Shown: piece by piece, positions 13,601-25,064 of the stretch
How the letters are laid out: every line of letters begins with the position of its first letter
Position numbering within the stretch: position 1 is the stretch's first letter
Assembly (NCBI GenBank): GCA_973895155.1
Contig: OZ316892.1
Location: forward strand, 3,162,001 to 3,226,000
Source: Marsupella aquatica
Taxonomy: Eukaryota > Marchantiophyta
Reading direction: 5' to 3'
DNA: 64,000 bases
Notes under the pieces: model-generated
What the model was told of the DNA's origin: nothing
The model's database searches: none
What the model saw: the letters and a program-made list of their open reading frames with translations, nothing else
Program-made: the position numbers and the translations under genes

Positions 13601-14302
13601 ACGATGACCCACGCGACCACCGTGACTAGGGAGGGTAAGAGTCCACTGTGGAAAAAGCATGAGTAAAGACCAATAGGAGACCTCGATAGGATGCGCCAAG
13701 ATAAGCTGCATGAGTTGCAACAAGGATGACCGAACTAATGGGCGCAACGCTAGTGGGATGTGGTTATAAAGGCGAGGTCTAATGTACCCTGGATGGTAGG
13801 CTGGAAGGGGGTCTAGAGAGCGAACCCAACTCCATGCCTGCTCGGAAGCCTCCAAGGAAGGAGGGGCAGAGCTAACTGGGTCAAGAGGGGGCTGGGGCTG
13901 GGATTGGGCTTGCTGGCGACGTTGGCACCGGCCCCGCCCGCGGTGATGAGGAAGGGAGAGGCCAACCCAGCCACACTCAGGACAAGTATGCAGGGGACGC
14001 TCGTCTGGGGAGGGAGCAGGGACCGACTGGACAGGAGGTGGGGGGGGAACCGACGTGGATGAAGAGGCTGAAGGGGGATGCTGGAGGGGTGGAGGGGGAA
14101 TGGGCTGGGGAGAGGAGCCAGAGCGTCGATGGGGTGGGCAGTAGACTGGGGGGACTGGCAGAACATCGGGCATGGGGTCATCACAAAGATGAGAGAGATC
14201 CAATGAAGAAGAGCAAACACGAAGGCGACCACGAGGCGGGGGGGGAGGAGGGGGGAGAACTGTGTGGGGGGGCTGGGCGCTTGCCCCGCGCCAACACTCT
14301 CA
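10640..14302 (-). mobile_element. Non-LTR retrotransposon (LINE), REL-endonuclease type, nearly intact
   Basis: On the minus strand the element runs from about 14.3 kb (5') to about 10.64 kb (3'). One frame stays open from 14299 to 10916 apart from a single TAG. It carries a Zn finger, reverse transcriptase, a CCHC-type motif and a restriction-like endonuclease core. The 3' UTR contains a 47/48-bp tandem duplication (10765-10811 and 10812-10859). The 3' UTR is shared with the truncated copy at 16435-16549. The exact 5' end and target duplication were not found; GC-rich sequence continues to about 15.1 kb and might be 5' UTR. Confidence 0.85.
10916..14203 (-). pseudogene. LINE ORF: Zn finger, reverse transcriptase, REL endonuclease; one in-frame TAG
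   Basis: First in-frame ATG is 14173. A TAG at 13162-13160 splits an otherwise continuous frame of about 1,086 codons at about codon 338, with no frameshift. The N-terminal part is Pro-rich with a Zn-finger-like CPECGWVG...HH...C near 13.97 kb. After the TAG come the reverse transcriptase blocks: LQVDVSNAFN (first catalytic Asp), EGTRQGDPLGGPLFA, and SLSDDTHIIG, where SLSDD replaces the common (Y/F)xDD. GLRVLGSPVG follows as the thumb-side motif. The C-terminus has CTCGKPC...GVHLLRC, then HDAVRDAI, then RVDLTMVRDG...ADVVVANP, resembling the CCHC plus PD-(D/E)xK restriction-like endonuclease of R2/R4-like elements. No APE endonuclease or RNase H was seen. It would copy RNA into nicked target DNA. 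I call it defective because of the TAG, though suppression or sequence error is possible. Confidence 0.85.
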
Positions 14303-16434
14303 ACGTAGACATGACAGGTCGCAACCCGATAAAAGCAAAAGCGCATCAAGAAGCGACAAAAGGCCCAACCAAGACATGTGAAAAGAAAGGGAAGGCTATG
14401 GAGAGAGCCCACCGCGTCAAAATCCGAGAAGCGGCGCCCCCGCTAGCCTAGAAAACCGTTGAGCACGTGCAGGCACAGCCGGGAACAAAGCTAGAGCTCT
14501 CGTCGATGTGTCCGTTGAGGAGTCGATGCGAGTGAATATCTCTCCGCTGATTTGAGCGTGCTGCTACAGCTCCCAAAGATGGTGGAATGCAAACTGGTCC
14601 ACAAAAGGACCGCGGTAGGGATAGATGTTGCACTCCCGGACAAGAGTTGGCCAAATCACATGAGAATGCCGGATTCCGTGAACGAGGAACTGCTACAGGA
14701 CCCTAAAGCTAATTGAAAGTGAGAACGGTGGAAATTGAAGAAAAAACGTGAGAGCTAATCAAAGTCCAATCGGGGCAATAGGAGACCAATTGGACCGCTC
14801 TTGGGATCAATCTGATACTCCCGGAGAAGAGCTATACAAAGCACTTGAGAAATCTGAAATATGTGAAAGATTGACCGAGATATGACCGTCGAAAGGAAGA
14901 CGAAAATCGCAGAAAAACGACTGAAAAACGGCGAAAACGAATGTGACCATAAGTATGTTGATACGGCACCGTTTTGGACGTGTTTTATATCGATTTGATG
15001 CGCCTCGGCAAGAGCAAGCTAATGCAACTGAGAAAATTGGATTCCGAGAAAAACTGAGTGCGGGAGGGTAGTCGAAATGGCGCGAAAACTGTGCTACAGT
15101 TTGAACTCCATAGCCAGGAGCTCAAAGACCAAAGACCTAATCATGTGCATGCAGTTTAGAGTTGAATGTGTCTTTGCTCAACATCATAATGCCTCAAAAC
15201 ATTTGGGCCAAAAGCCTAATTTCAGGGGGATATTAATATGATATATCCAACTATGCTATGGAAATAGGGAGTTACTATATTCATAAACTTAAGCACTTAC
15301 ATGAGCCATACCAATCTTTTAGGCTATGCTTATTCACACAAGAATGATTGAATGTCCCAAAACTTTTGCATGACCCTCATCAAACCTTGCATCAAACCAA
15401 TTAGATGAAAGGGAAAGGGAAAGAAAAAGTGAGTTAGGATTTGGGGATGAAAGAAACACAGGAAAAGGGCCAAAGATTAGGCCTGGTGAGCAAGGAGGAA
15501 AGACAAAATATTGCCAGGGCTGCAAGTTTGTGTTTAGCTGAGCTTTTGTTGACATTTAACACAAATTAGTTTCCACTTTTGTTGAGCATTAGTTTAAGGT
15601 TAGCTGCTCATTGTTGAAATTTGTTGTGTTAGTTGATTCAATAGGTCTGGCAACAACAGTTACTATTGTAGTGTGATCTTGGTTTATTAAAAAATATTCA
15701 ATTATTAACAATTTATCCCTTGACTAAGAAAATATTTTAGAGTGCATATGAAACCTCAAAAACGTTTCTTGATAAAAAGTTTTGAATGTTGTTAGTGAGC
15801 ATTTTGTTGTAATCACTGACTTTGCAGCGTATGTATTATTTTTAATATAAACTAGTAATAAAACGAGGAGAACATCTGTAAGCTTCCTAACAAGTATTAA
15901 AGCATACACAAGTAGAACTAATTTTGATGAAGGTTACTGGGTACCTCGGCTATGGAGCCTTTGCCAGCACTCAAGACTCACGATTGATCTGAGAATACCA
16001 TAACTGTTTAGATACTTCAGGTCAACTCATCATACTCCTTCAAAGTTAGTATCATACCATCTCAAGTAATGGTACTTGTACATTCCCAACCCTTCCATAT
16101 AGAGTAACCTGACACACAATTTCGTGCTCGAACATAGATGTAACTTGCAAATCAGAATAGAAAAAGTGTACCTTATTACAAAAAAGTGCACCATATTTTC
16201 AAACAATTGAATACCTGCTTATTTTATGTCAAGGAAAAACAATTTGCCCTGATGGGCAAGTAGGAGATTGGGACTAAGTCTCCCCAATGATTAATTGATG
16301 GTCTTGCAAACACTATTAATTCCATGTGCAATGCGTTTTTCATGTGCTATAAAGTGTATAAAGGTCCTGTCACCTATCTCAATGGTTAACACCATATTCT
16401 CTCTTGCCAGTCTCTTGTTCAAAGCATCTTGAAT
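14303..16434. other. Spacer, possibly including LINE 5' UTR
   Basis: 14.3-15.1 kb is moderately GC-rich and may be the 5' UTR of the retrotransposon. 15.1-16.4 kb is AT-rich with no recognised coding or RNA feature. Confidence 0.35.
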
Positions 16435-16549
16435 TTATTTTTTGAGAAGAAATACAAACTTTTTACAAAAAAGCCAAACAGAGTACCAAAAGAACAAACA
16501 AAAGAGGCTGGACAAAAACCAAACACAAAAGAAGTGAGCAAAGGGAAAC
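16435..16549 (-). mobile_element. 5'-truncated LINE 3'-end insertion (115 bp)
   Basis: Matches the 3' UTR of the 10.6-14.3 kb LINE (compare 10694-10790): 'gccaaacagagtacc', 'aaccaaacacaaaagaagtg'. It ends on the minus strand in an A-rich tail (CAAAAAATAAA). It is flanked by the direct repeat CTTGAAT (16428-16434 and 16550-16556), consistent with target-primed insertion of a severely truncated copy. Its tail preserves the element's 3' terminus. Confidence 0.75.
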
Positions 16550-16556
16550 CTTGAAT

Positions 16557-17640
16557 GCTCCTTAGTGACTGGTACTTGTTGTAGTTGGTAGGAACTACAT
16601 TTAAAAAAGATGAATTAAAAGTTTTCTCTTCAGCCAGTTGCATTGCTAGAGGTTTCACATATAAAGCAGGTTTCACATATAAAGCGCACAGCTATACTTT
16701 CTACGCAAACTAGCCCAATTATGTGTTCCTTGAACAACATAAATAGATATGAAGAAAAATAATATTGTATAATATTTTTTTATGCTATTTCAGTTCATCT
16801 TTGTCCCATGTTTGTTTTTTGTCCACCCTCATTTCAATTTTGTCTATTCTCATTTAAAGTTTTTAAATTTTGGTCTGTATAAAGGGTTATGGTCTAGAGG
16901 CCACTCTAGACTCTAGGCCCTTTTAAGAGTAAATTTTTATAATAAAATTTTAGCACATTTGGTACCAAGTGAATGGCTTGTGAATGATACAAAGATGTTT
17001 TAAAAATGATTAGTGATTTGCCAAAATTAACGGTCTAGATCTGACCATACATAGATCTAGTGACTTCGATGATGTGATTGGTGTTCCATGCTATCCCCCC
17101 AAACCGACCGCTAATTAACGGCTAAGATGGCGCAGTCAGGATCGAGGGCAGATCGCGACCACCGATGTCTTCCTCCTCAGTCGGGATTCAGGGATATGTA
17201 ATCCCATGGAACCCGAACGAGCTCGACTCCATTCGCTCGCCCTGTGAATCGTCTCGTGTACTGTCAGAAGAAATTCAATGGAGTCTCATCCGTGAGGTCT
17301 CGAGCGATTGCAATTTCCTCTTCGCAATGTGCGAAGCACGAAGAACGATTCTCGATCCAGAAGAAATGTGCATCGACGCCCGTCGCGGAGGGTTTAGTAG
17401 CGCTCACTCCTCATGTCCGGGCAAGTAATTGGTCACGGAAATTCATCACCGGAGAGGAGCTTTTATCAGTGAAAACCCCGAAAGGGCAATTGCTGTGAAA
17501 CCCGAGTTTCTGGAAGTTCTCTCTTCGCATCCGCAAAGTGTCCATGGCCGGCGGTCATTCTTGAGGTGAGTTCTTTGTGCATCTCCTGCGGATTCCCTTT
17601 TCGGATGGCCTTTGTTTTGGTTTCAGGTTTTCATGTTTGC
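16557..17640. other. Spacer and GC-richer segment before the J pseudogene
   Basis: Up to about 17.05 kb AT-rich and featureless. From about 17.1 kb GC rises. A plausible splice donor follows 17562 (TTGAG/GTGAGT), and an ATG at 17544 opens only a six-codon frame. This could be a decayed first exon or 5' leader of the J pseudogene, or an untranslated exon of the trihelix gene. Neither can be shown. Confidence 0.3.
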
Positions 17641-17698
17641 TACTTCTTGACGGCTAGGTTTATGAAATTGCCTGAGAATCGTGTGTTCTTGGTGGTAG

Positions 17699-18650
17699 GA
17701 TTTTGAGGTCGTTGGAGTTGATTTTGTTGCAACTGATGATTCGATGTGAAGGAGCTGTTGGTCGCTTGCACTGGTCAGTGCCTCATCCCACGGATGAGAA
17801 GGGAGCTCTGGAATTCTGTGTCGCTAGGGCACATTCGGAGTATCACTGATGGATGCAAGTTCGGGCTTCAGACAGAAGTTATGAGATGAACAAAATGCTG
17901 ACATTCTGCTTTCCCGGTTCTGAAATGGCATCCAGACGAACAGAGTAGGGAACAATCGGCAGCTTTTAATTTCAAAAGGTCAACGCGGCATATCGAAGGT
18001 ACGAAATGTTGGTCGAACCTGAGAGACGTGGACTCTTCTCTCAGAAGTCGTTTTGGATTCCGAAGTGGCTGAAAGGCTTTGTGGAAATGTTCCTGCATAT
18101 CATACATTGCGCGTATGTTATTGCAAGATGTACAAATGCCGTTTCTTCTCTCCTGCTACCACATGAGGCAGTGGCGAAATGACTCGTCGAATGTGCCCTA
18201 AATACTGGCAATTGGCAATATTGGAGTCGAAGCTATTTCTCGAAGTTGCATAAGGAAACGACTGAGTGGGTAAGGTTTTGGCGAAGTCGAAAAAGATGCT
18301 CGTAAGACTTTTGGTTATTAATTCGGCCAGTTGCCGTTTTTTCACAACGGCATCATTTACTTATGACGTGCGTTGCTCTTCCGTAATATTCCGTTCTTTT
18401 TCGAAAACAACACCGGTAAACTAAGAGCATCTAGACTCGGGGGCATTGACAGAATCCGATCTCAGGAATCTCTATGCTAGAAAGTGTCCTTGAACAGAGG
18501 CTGCGACAATCTGTGAGATGGCACATATGGACTAGGTGGGAAGATATAATGGCTGATGTTTTCTTTGTCTTGTGCAGTATAGAGTAATCCAACTAAGCGC
18601 CTTGACTCTGATAGGAACGGTGCTTTTGTCCTGGACTAGAGCATTTCCGG
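17699..18650 (+). pseudogene. Decayed copy of the J-domain protein gene
   Basis: Follows exons 2-4 of the minus-strand gene at 5.1-7.0 kb, in inverted orientation. Exon-2 equivalent 17699-17773 (DFEVVGVDFVATDD) has TGA at 17747. Exon-3 equivalent 17923-17998 keeps KWHPDEQS but its splice acceptor AG is now TG. It also has lost one base (GCTTTTAATTTC against CTCTTAAATTTC), so the helix III frame shifts to FKRSTRHIE. Exon-4 equivalent begins 18578 after TTGTGCAG and has in-frame TAG codons. Introns also align (for example CTCAGAAGTCGTTTTGGAT and CTCTCCTGCTACCAC stretches). Retained introns mean DNA-level duplication rather than retroposition. It lies immediately upstream of the trihelix gene. 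Confidence 0.85.
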
Positions 18651-18861
18651 TCGGGTCCTTCTGAAGATTCAAGGGATTGAGCAGGCTAGAATAATGATAC
18701 CACGCTTGGTAGTCTCAAGATTGAGAATAGACGACCAATCACGACTATAAGAAGAGGAGACAAATTGTTAAGACTGAGGGAATACAATGGAAGCGAAGGA
18801 TTTGGTGAGAAGGATGATGATGAGGAGGCAGTAGAACTCTGGACAACGATGCCGTAGAACC

Positions 18862-20622
18862 ATGGCGAACAGTGGCGGCATTGGGGTTGGTGTGGCGGGG
18901 GCCGGGCAAGGAGGAGGAATTGAAGGGTTGAGGTTTAGCGACTTGGTAACAGGCGTTACCGGAGCAGGAGGAGCGAAAGGAGCCGCGGAATGGACGGACG
19001 TGGCCGTCGCAACCTTTCTCGAGTGCTTCGCGGAGAAATACGCAGCAGTGAAGCACAAAAATTTGAGAGGAAAGGATTGGAAGGAGGTCGTTGATAACCT
19101 AAACAAGAAGTGTGTAGCAGAAGGTGGCCCCTATTTCGAGTATAAGCAGTGTAGGAACAAATTGGACGGTCTAAAAAAGCGCTTCCGGCAGGAGAAAGAG
19201 AGTTTGAACGCCAATTTGCAACCGAGCAAATGGCAATGGTATTCCCGAATGTGCGAACTGAGGGGCAGGAGGAATCCCAGGCTCAGTGGCGGGCTAGAGA
19301 AAGCAGAACTCGATTTGACAGAGGGGGTCGATAATACCTCGGATAGCAAGGAACATCTAGATGGGGGCGATGGTTTGGGGATTGGAACACCCACCGAAGC
19401 TCCCAATAGGAGTGGGACGCCCCCGTTTTGTAGTCAAAACGAGGTCGATACTGCTAGCCCGCGTAGCAAGCCCCGAGCAATTTTGGGAAAGAAAACGAGA
19501 AAGCGGCGAAGAAGCCATATGCACACCCCTCCTCCCGGCAGCACAAATCAACAGGTTATATTGTGGCCCGGGTAAGACCCAAGTCCAACTCTTCCTCTGC
19601 TACTGAAGCATTTTTTGTTTGTTTTGGGGTTGTCCGCCAAAGTTGCTCTCTCTGTACAACATCCAGAAAAGTAGTGTAGACACTAAAGAGTTTATTGATG
19701 TTGGAGAAGATAAGAGTGACAGCTATGTTTGTGGAGGCTGTTGGAGTCTACGAGTGCTGAAATTCCTGCGGTCGCCTTCACTGCTGTTTAAGATGAAATA
19801 ATGAGTTACCTTCCAGTTGTTTCCAGTTGATTTAGAATCGTATGTTCTGTGGTTTCGAAGGATGTGTTGAGTTTTTGTTGTCTCTCCGTCTCGTCTCCGC
19901 CACAGTTGTCCTTTCCTTTCTCTCCACAATAATAATTACTTGAGGATGGTCTTTGTGGTTACAATTCGCAGTTCTTATTGATATTTGCAAACGAGCGCGT
20001 TTCCGAGATCTTCTCATATCGAGAAGTTGAAATTGTGGGATTTTTTCCCACATTTTCTGAAGTCATCTTGTGTTTTCCACTGTACATTTAGTCCACCAAG
20101 TGCTGTAGTGGCCCTAGATTTGGGCTAGATTCTGGGTTGAGAGTATAGTCTGCTTGCCGGATAGTTTGGTGCAAGAGTGGAGATACAGGAGGAAGGATTT
20201 GCCTCAAGTCTAGTGGTACTGGCGAGGCATGAGTTTATGGGTTTCTAGCTCCAGTGATATGAATGTTCAATTGTGAATGTTCCGAATATCATCCTGAAGG
20301 TTTCATGCTCTGTGGAGGGTTGAAGTTCGTTTCATTTTGCGGCAGGGAAAATCAAAGAAAGCCCCTGGCGACAGACCGGACATATAAGCTGAAAATTAAA
20401 CGTGCGGGTGAAGAAGATTTTGAAGATTTGTTCCACCTCACTGGATATACTGTCCAAGATCTGATCGATAGCTTTAAGGCTGTTTACTGGGAAGAAGAAA
20501 ACACCCAAGTACGTGTCCAGCTAAAGGACACGTCTACCGACGCTTGGGTGACTGTTGCTCCTTCCGTTTCGTTGTCACAGTACGGGATGGACGCACAGAT
20601 TATTGTCAAGCCTCAAGGTTAA
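18862..20622 (+). CDS. Trihelix (SIP1/ASIL-like Myb/SANT-like) transcription factor with extra C-terminal exon
   Basis: Trihelix proteins bind GT-type DNA elements in the nucleus. Exon 1 is 18862-19571, with ATG in the good context AACCATGGCG. Exon 2 is 20346-20622. The GT (19572) to AG (20345) intron joins in phase to give 328 residues. Residues about 43-113 form the trihelix: EWTDVAVATFLECFAEKY, NLRGKDWKEV, then YKQCRNKLDGLKKRF, the SIP1-clade pattern with Trp44 and Trp73. SKWQWYSRM (122-130) matches the downstream helix. A basic KKTRKRRR (210-217) is a likely nuclear localisation signal. The N-terminus is Gly/Ala-rich. Exon 2 adds about 91 residues starting ENQRKPLATDR and ending IIVKPQG, with TYKLKIKRAG and YTVQDLIDSF; I do not recognise this module. 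Without splicing the frame stops right after WPG (237 residues), so a retained-intron form would lack it. Exon 1 function is firm. Confidence 0.85.
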
Positions 20623-22470
20623 TGAGTTTCACAATACCTTATATGTTTTCAATAACTGTAATAGATGTTTGGAAGCACATTTGAATACGAGATGCCGGTT
20701 TGAAGGGTTTTTTCATGTTATCAGGGAGTGTAGAAGCTGTTCCACTCAGGGGAATCGATCTGATAGTGGTTTTTCAAGTGGCAGGCTTTGTTGCTGGGCA
20801 GCTGGGCATGACAGGGGTGTCACAATGCCCATCGTAACGGCTTGAGGTCTTTCAAATTTACCTGTCATTGAGGTACGTCGTTTAGCTCGAACATACTTAT
20901 TTGCAAGTCGAGTTTGCATTTCGAGAAGAGATACGTTCAAGGTTTGCTTTTGCACTTTAGGACGCTGTTACGATAAGTAATGGTTTGAAAATTGGACCTA
21001 ACAGTTAGCGTGGGGACTTCTCAAAGAAGAAAACAGAGAAGTGAAGAGGAAGCGCATTTTTAATCTATCTCTACTCGACGACAGCTGGTTTAGTATCCTC
21101 ACCACTTGCTCCTTTTGTCCTTTGTGCCCTACATATAGCACTGAAATACTGAGAGAAAATTCTGTTGATTTCCTATTACTATCGGTCCCTTCTACCGATA
21201 ACTGAAATTTATCCCTTTTGACCATCACTGAGATGTCATATACATGATAATGATACACTTTTTTTGGTGGGTCTCAAAGGACCGTCGAATTTACAATTAT
21301 CAAAAGTTGCCGCAGGAGGGTTTGGGTACTAATGACAAGTCCACATGAGACGCTTCCTGCATAGGAGATGTGTATCTTTGGGCTGATGATGTCCTGCACA
21401 TTCACAAGAAACTTGAAAATCCCTAATTTGATGAGAATTAGGTGGCAGACTAGGAACTAGTGCTCTTTCTATTGCATTGCTTGATGCAGCCCCCTAACAT
21501 CTACTGTTTGGAAATGTGCATGCAGACTTTACGATGTATCTGGCACTTTCGGGTGCCGTTTGCTCTGTATAGCTGCCAAGCTATGCAGAAAGGCCTGCAG
21601 GAACAATTCTCATAGAACCAAAACATGGGGATGAGAATCCGCTTACTACAATGCGTCTATCTAGTCAAGCAAACTTCATCCAACGAGCAAGCGTCACTCA
21701 CGAAAATTATCAAGGGCTTAAACTGCTGCAATGAGAGGAGATGGCATGGATAGGAAATGCAAGGGAAGGCACGAGTTCTTCAGTGAAACTCCTCTGATGC
21801 CATTATGCTGCAGATGGACGGATGATGTACCCAGAACCTGCTGACACGGAAATCATGAAACGATTGTGAAGGAGAAGAATGCCTGTTCATTTCGTGGACC
21901 TAATTATGGTCACGACGCTGCTTCCGTGTTAGTTTCTTACAATGTGGACCCACGATCTAAAGCACGCAAGTTGGAGGAGCCATACGAAAGAATTCTTTTC
22001 ATTGTTTGAAGTGGACTACGGACATTTCGGTTCTCATCCGAACGATTAAAAATTTCTGTGAAGCGACGCTTGTGAACTACACGGACCTCACTCTTTGTCT
22101 ACCGTCATAGTTTTAGGGGACCCAAATTGTATAATCTAGTCTGATGACATGTGCCCTTCCAACTTTTTCGGTATTCTCGGTAACTTATTATTTGCGTGAT
22201 ATAACATCCATCTGATCATATACGTCCTACCTGAGTTGTCGTTTAATTTAAAAGATGAGGGCGAAAGTGGGAATATAGCGCACTCGCTCCACTATGAACC
22301 TGACCGTTAACTCATTGTTGATAACGATCTTGTGGGCAATTGGTGAGCAACTATTGTACTTAAATAGAAAAAGGGTTGGATTTTATTTGTCATTGTTCAA
22401 GAGATAATATTTCGGGTTAGCAGATCTCCAAGCAAATTAACTTCTATAATACAAGGTTGCGTCGTCATTC
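20623..22470. other. 3' region of trihelix gene and spacer
   Basis: The first few hundred bases are presumably 3' UTR. The rest to about 22.4 kb has mixed composition with short frames only. No domain or RNA gene seen. Confidence 0.4.
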
Positions 22471-22534
22471 AAAAATATGGTGCCAAGAAAAGACGTATTG
22501 TGGTCGTCATTCAAAAATACGGTGCCAAAAAAAA
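22471..22534. repeat. 32-bp tandem duplication
   Basis: 'gtcgtcattcaaaaata' followed by 'ggtgccaa' occurs at about 22471 and again at about 22504. The word TGGTCGTCATTCAAA recurs at 59251. Confidence 0.7.
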
Positions 22535-22899
22535 AGTAATTAATAAACAGAAGGGATAAAATCAAAAGCAAATTAAATATAGAGTAAACCAAAAAATAAC
22601 TGGAATCTTTTCACACAAACAGTAATCAATGGGTGGACACAAAAAACAAAAAATGTAACTAACCCTGTTCCATGCACTTTTCACACAAAAATGAATCTAA
22701 TGGTGGAAACAAAAGACAACAAATGTACCTAACCCTTTTGTATGCAAAGAGTATCATAAGTCACTATATACTATATCCTCTAAAAATGGATATGATATTA
22801 TTTATAAACTCAAGAAAAAATGGGAACAATACTAGGTCTTAAGTAAAACTTTGTTTTTCTGCAACTGTGGGATTGATCCATATCTCTATTAATCTCAAT

Positions 22900-24060
22900 T
22901 ACCTCTTCTCTACCTTGCCTTGACATATTTTTCACATCTTGCCATTTTTTCTCACATTGACATCTTTATCTCACGACAACTTTTTCTCACCCTCAACATC
23001 GTTTAGGTCCTTGATTTTTGTTTCTCTCATCGATATATTTTCTCACCTGACTCATCATCTTTGATCACCTTGACATCTTTATCTCATCACAACATCTTTC
23101 CCTCACCCTCGACATATTTTCTCTCCTCAACGTCTTTTTCTCACCTCACCGTGTTTTATCTCTCCTCGACATCTTTTCTTCACATTGACTTCTTTGTCTC
23201 ACATCAACATCTCTTTTTCTCATTGACATTTGTTTTTACCTCAACATCTCTTTTTCTCATTGACATTTGTTTTCACCTCAACATCTGACCTGTTTCTCAC
23301 CTTCACATTTTTATCTCACCACAACATCTTTCCCTCACCCTCGACATCTTTTCCTCATCTTCACATATTTTTCTCACATCGCCATCTTTTCTCTCCTTGA
23401 CATAGTTTTTGCTCTACTTCTTTTTCTTAGCTAAACATCTCTTTTTCTCATCAACAATTTTGTTCACCCCAACATCTTTTTTCTCACCTCGACATTTCTC
23501 TCCTTGATATCTTTTTCTCACTTCAACTTTTTTTCTCACCTCAACGTCTTTTTCTCACCACATCATCTTTTGTGCAACATTTGTCTTAACAAAGTCTTTT
23601 TTACTTAAGGACAACTTTTCTCTTAACTACATCTTCGGCAACATGGCATTTCTTTTATTAAGGACATATTGGGTGCCACATCTTTTTTCTTAACACTATC
23701 TTGGTTGACATGATATTTATGTCTCAAGGACATCTTGGGTGACACAATATCATTTTTATTAAGTACATCTTGGGTGTCACAACATCTTTTTTCTTAGCAA
23801 CATCTTGGGTGAGACAATATCTTTTTTCTTTATTAATGACACATTGGGCGACACAACATGCTTTTTCTTTATGACATCTTCAGTTGGGCGACACGACATT
23901 TTCTTTCTTAACGACATCTTGGGCGACACCACATCTTTTCTTCTTAACGGCATCTTGGGCGACACAACATATTTTTGTCTTAACGACATCTTAGAGGACA
24001 CGACATCTTTTTTCTTAATGACATCTTGGGCAACACGACATCTTTTGTGCAACGCACGGG
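22900..24060. repeat. Degenerate minisatellite array 1 (CTCAC/CGACATCTTTTTC units)
   Basis: The left half (about 22920-23580) repeats 'ctcacctcgacatcttttt' every 20-35 bp. The right half (about 23600-24050) changes to a longer unit: 'ttaacgacatcttgggcgac' plus 'acgacatcttttttc'. Frames across it on both strands are repeats (for example minus-strand KKDVVSPKMSLR) and should not be taken as proteins. The array runs directly into the Helitron-like terminus at 24047-24071 and matches array 2 at 60.7-62.0 kb. Confidence 0.85.
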
Positions 24061-24071
24061 TATTGAGCTAG
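24047..24071 (+). mobile_element. Helitron-like 3' terminus
   Basis: GTGC-AAC-GCAC hairpin (24047-24057), 10 bases, then CTAG (24068-24071) followed by T. This matches the general Helitron 3' end: short GC-rich hairpin, about 10-12 nt, CTRR, inserted before T. The same 37-bp end occurs at the end of array 2. No Rep/helicase gene is nearby, so the element would be non-autonomous. The 5' end (expected A/TC) was not placed; TCACTATATACTATA near 22760 is only a candidate. Confidence 0.6.
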
Positions 24072-25064
24072 TATCTAATAATCTATTTCCAGTGCATTTG
24101 GTTCAGTTTAGGCTTAAGTCAGATGTTCCATCCGAATATATCAGGAGATCCTCCACATCCATTGCTCGAATGATTCGGTGTTTAGTGTGCATCAATCTGG
24201 GTGGAGCTTACCATGAAATGAAGCAAAGCTCCGGGAGAATCTATGGACATTATGGTACTATAATCCTGAGTTGGGAGCACAGAAATCGGTCATTCGGACA
24301 ATGTCTCCCTAAGTAAGGAAGGAATCCCATTTTGGCTCCCACAATATCAAGTGGCTTGCTATTTTTTATTTATGCGCTGTTCCCTGAAGGTTATCGGGAC
24401 AATTTACTGAATTGGAAATTAATGCCCAGATGGACCTCGACTCAATTGAAATATAATGCATGGATTGAATAAAAATTGAAAAACAAGGTTTGATATTGCT
24501 ATTTACATCTTTGTCCAAAAAGTATACTATCAATAACCAAATCATAAAATATTTTCTTTTGTCATTAACTCCATAATTATTTTTGTTCTAAAGATCTTTG
24601 GTCAGATTACACTATTAATTGAGAACTTTGTTCCATTCTCCTAATCCTCCATATAATTACCCTAATCATTATTTGTAGAGTTTAATAAAAAGATAAAATA
24701 TAAGGTACATTTTTAGTTCTCAAATACTGTATTTGGCCTTTATAGTAGATGAAACCTCGAGTAGATTGATTAAGTGTTTCACATTTTTCACATAGCATCT
24801 CAAGTAGCTCGGGGGGGGGGGGGGGGGGGGGTTCACTTCCGCGGAAGTGCCACATCACGTGCAACGAAGTATAGGCCATTTAATTGGGTTCGGCAAAAGA
24901 CTTCCGAAGTTTCGTGGAAGAACAATAGGGTGTGTTTTAATTGTTGGGCCGCTCAAAGTGTGAGTAAATTGTGATATATAATTGACTATTGTTTATTTGA
25001 AAGTACTTTGTTGTGTGTGTATGTGATGCATGTGTAGGGTTAGTGGGAGGGAGTAGAGTAGGGG

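Noticed and set aside
11479-14451. Long alternative-frame ORFs across the LINE (for example 13813-14412 minus, 13193-13666 plus, 14038-14451 plus)
   Set aside because: They lie over the RT/Zn-finger frame in GC-rich DNA and show no domains; only the 14173-10916 frame carries motifs.
22900-24060. CRISPR-like regularly spaced repeats
   Set aside because: Units are degenerate, abut without unique spacers of constant length, and the genome is eukaryotic.
23777-24071. Repetitive proteins (KKDVVSPKMSLR-type on minus, DTTSFFLMTSWA-type on plus)
   Set aside because: They are translations of the CGACATCTT minisatellite in several frames and strands; the same applies at 61408-62007.
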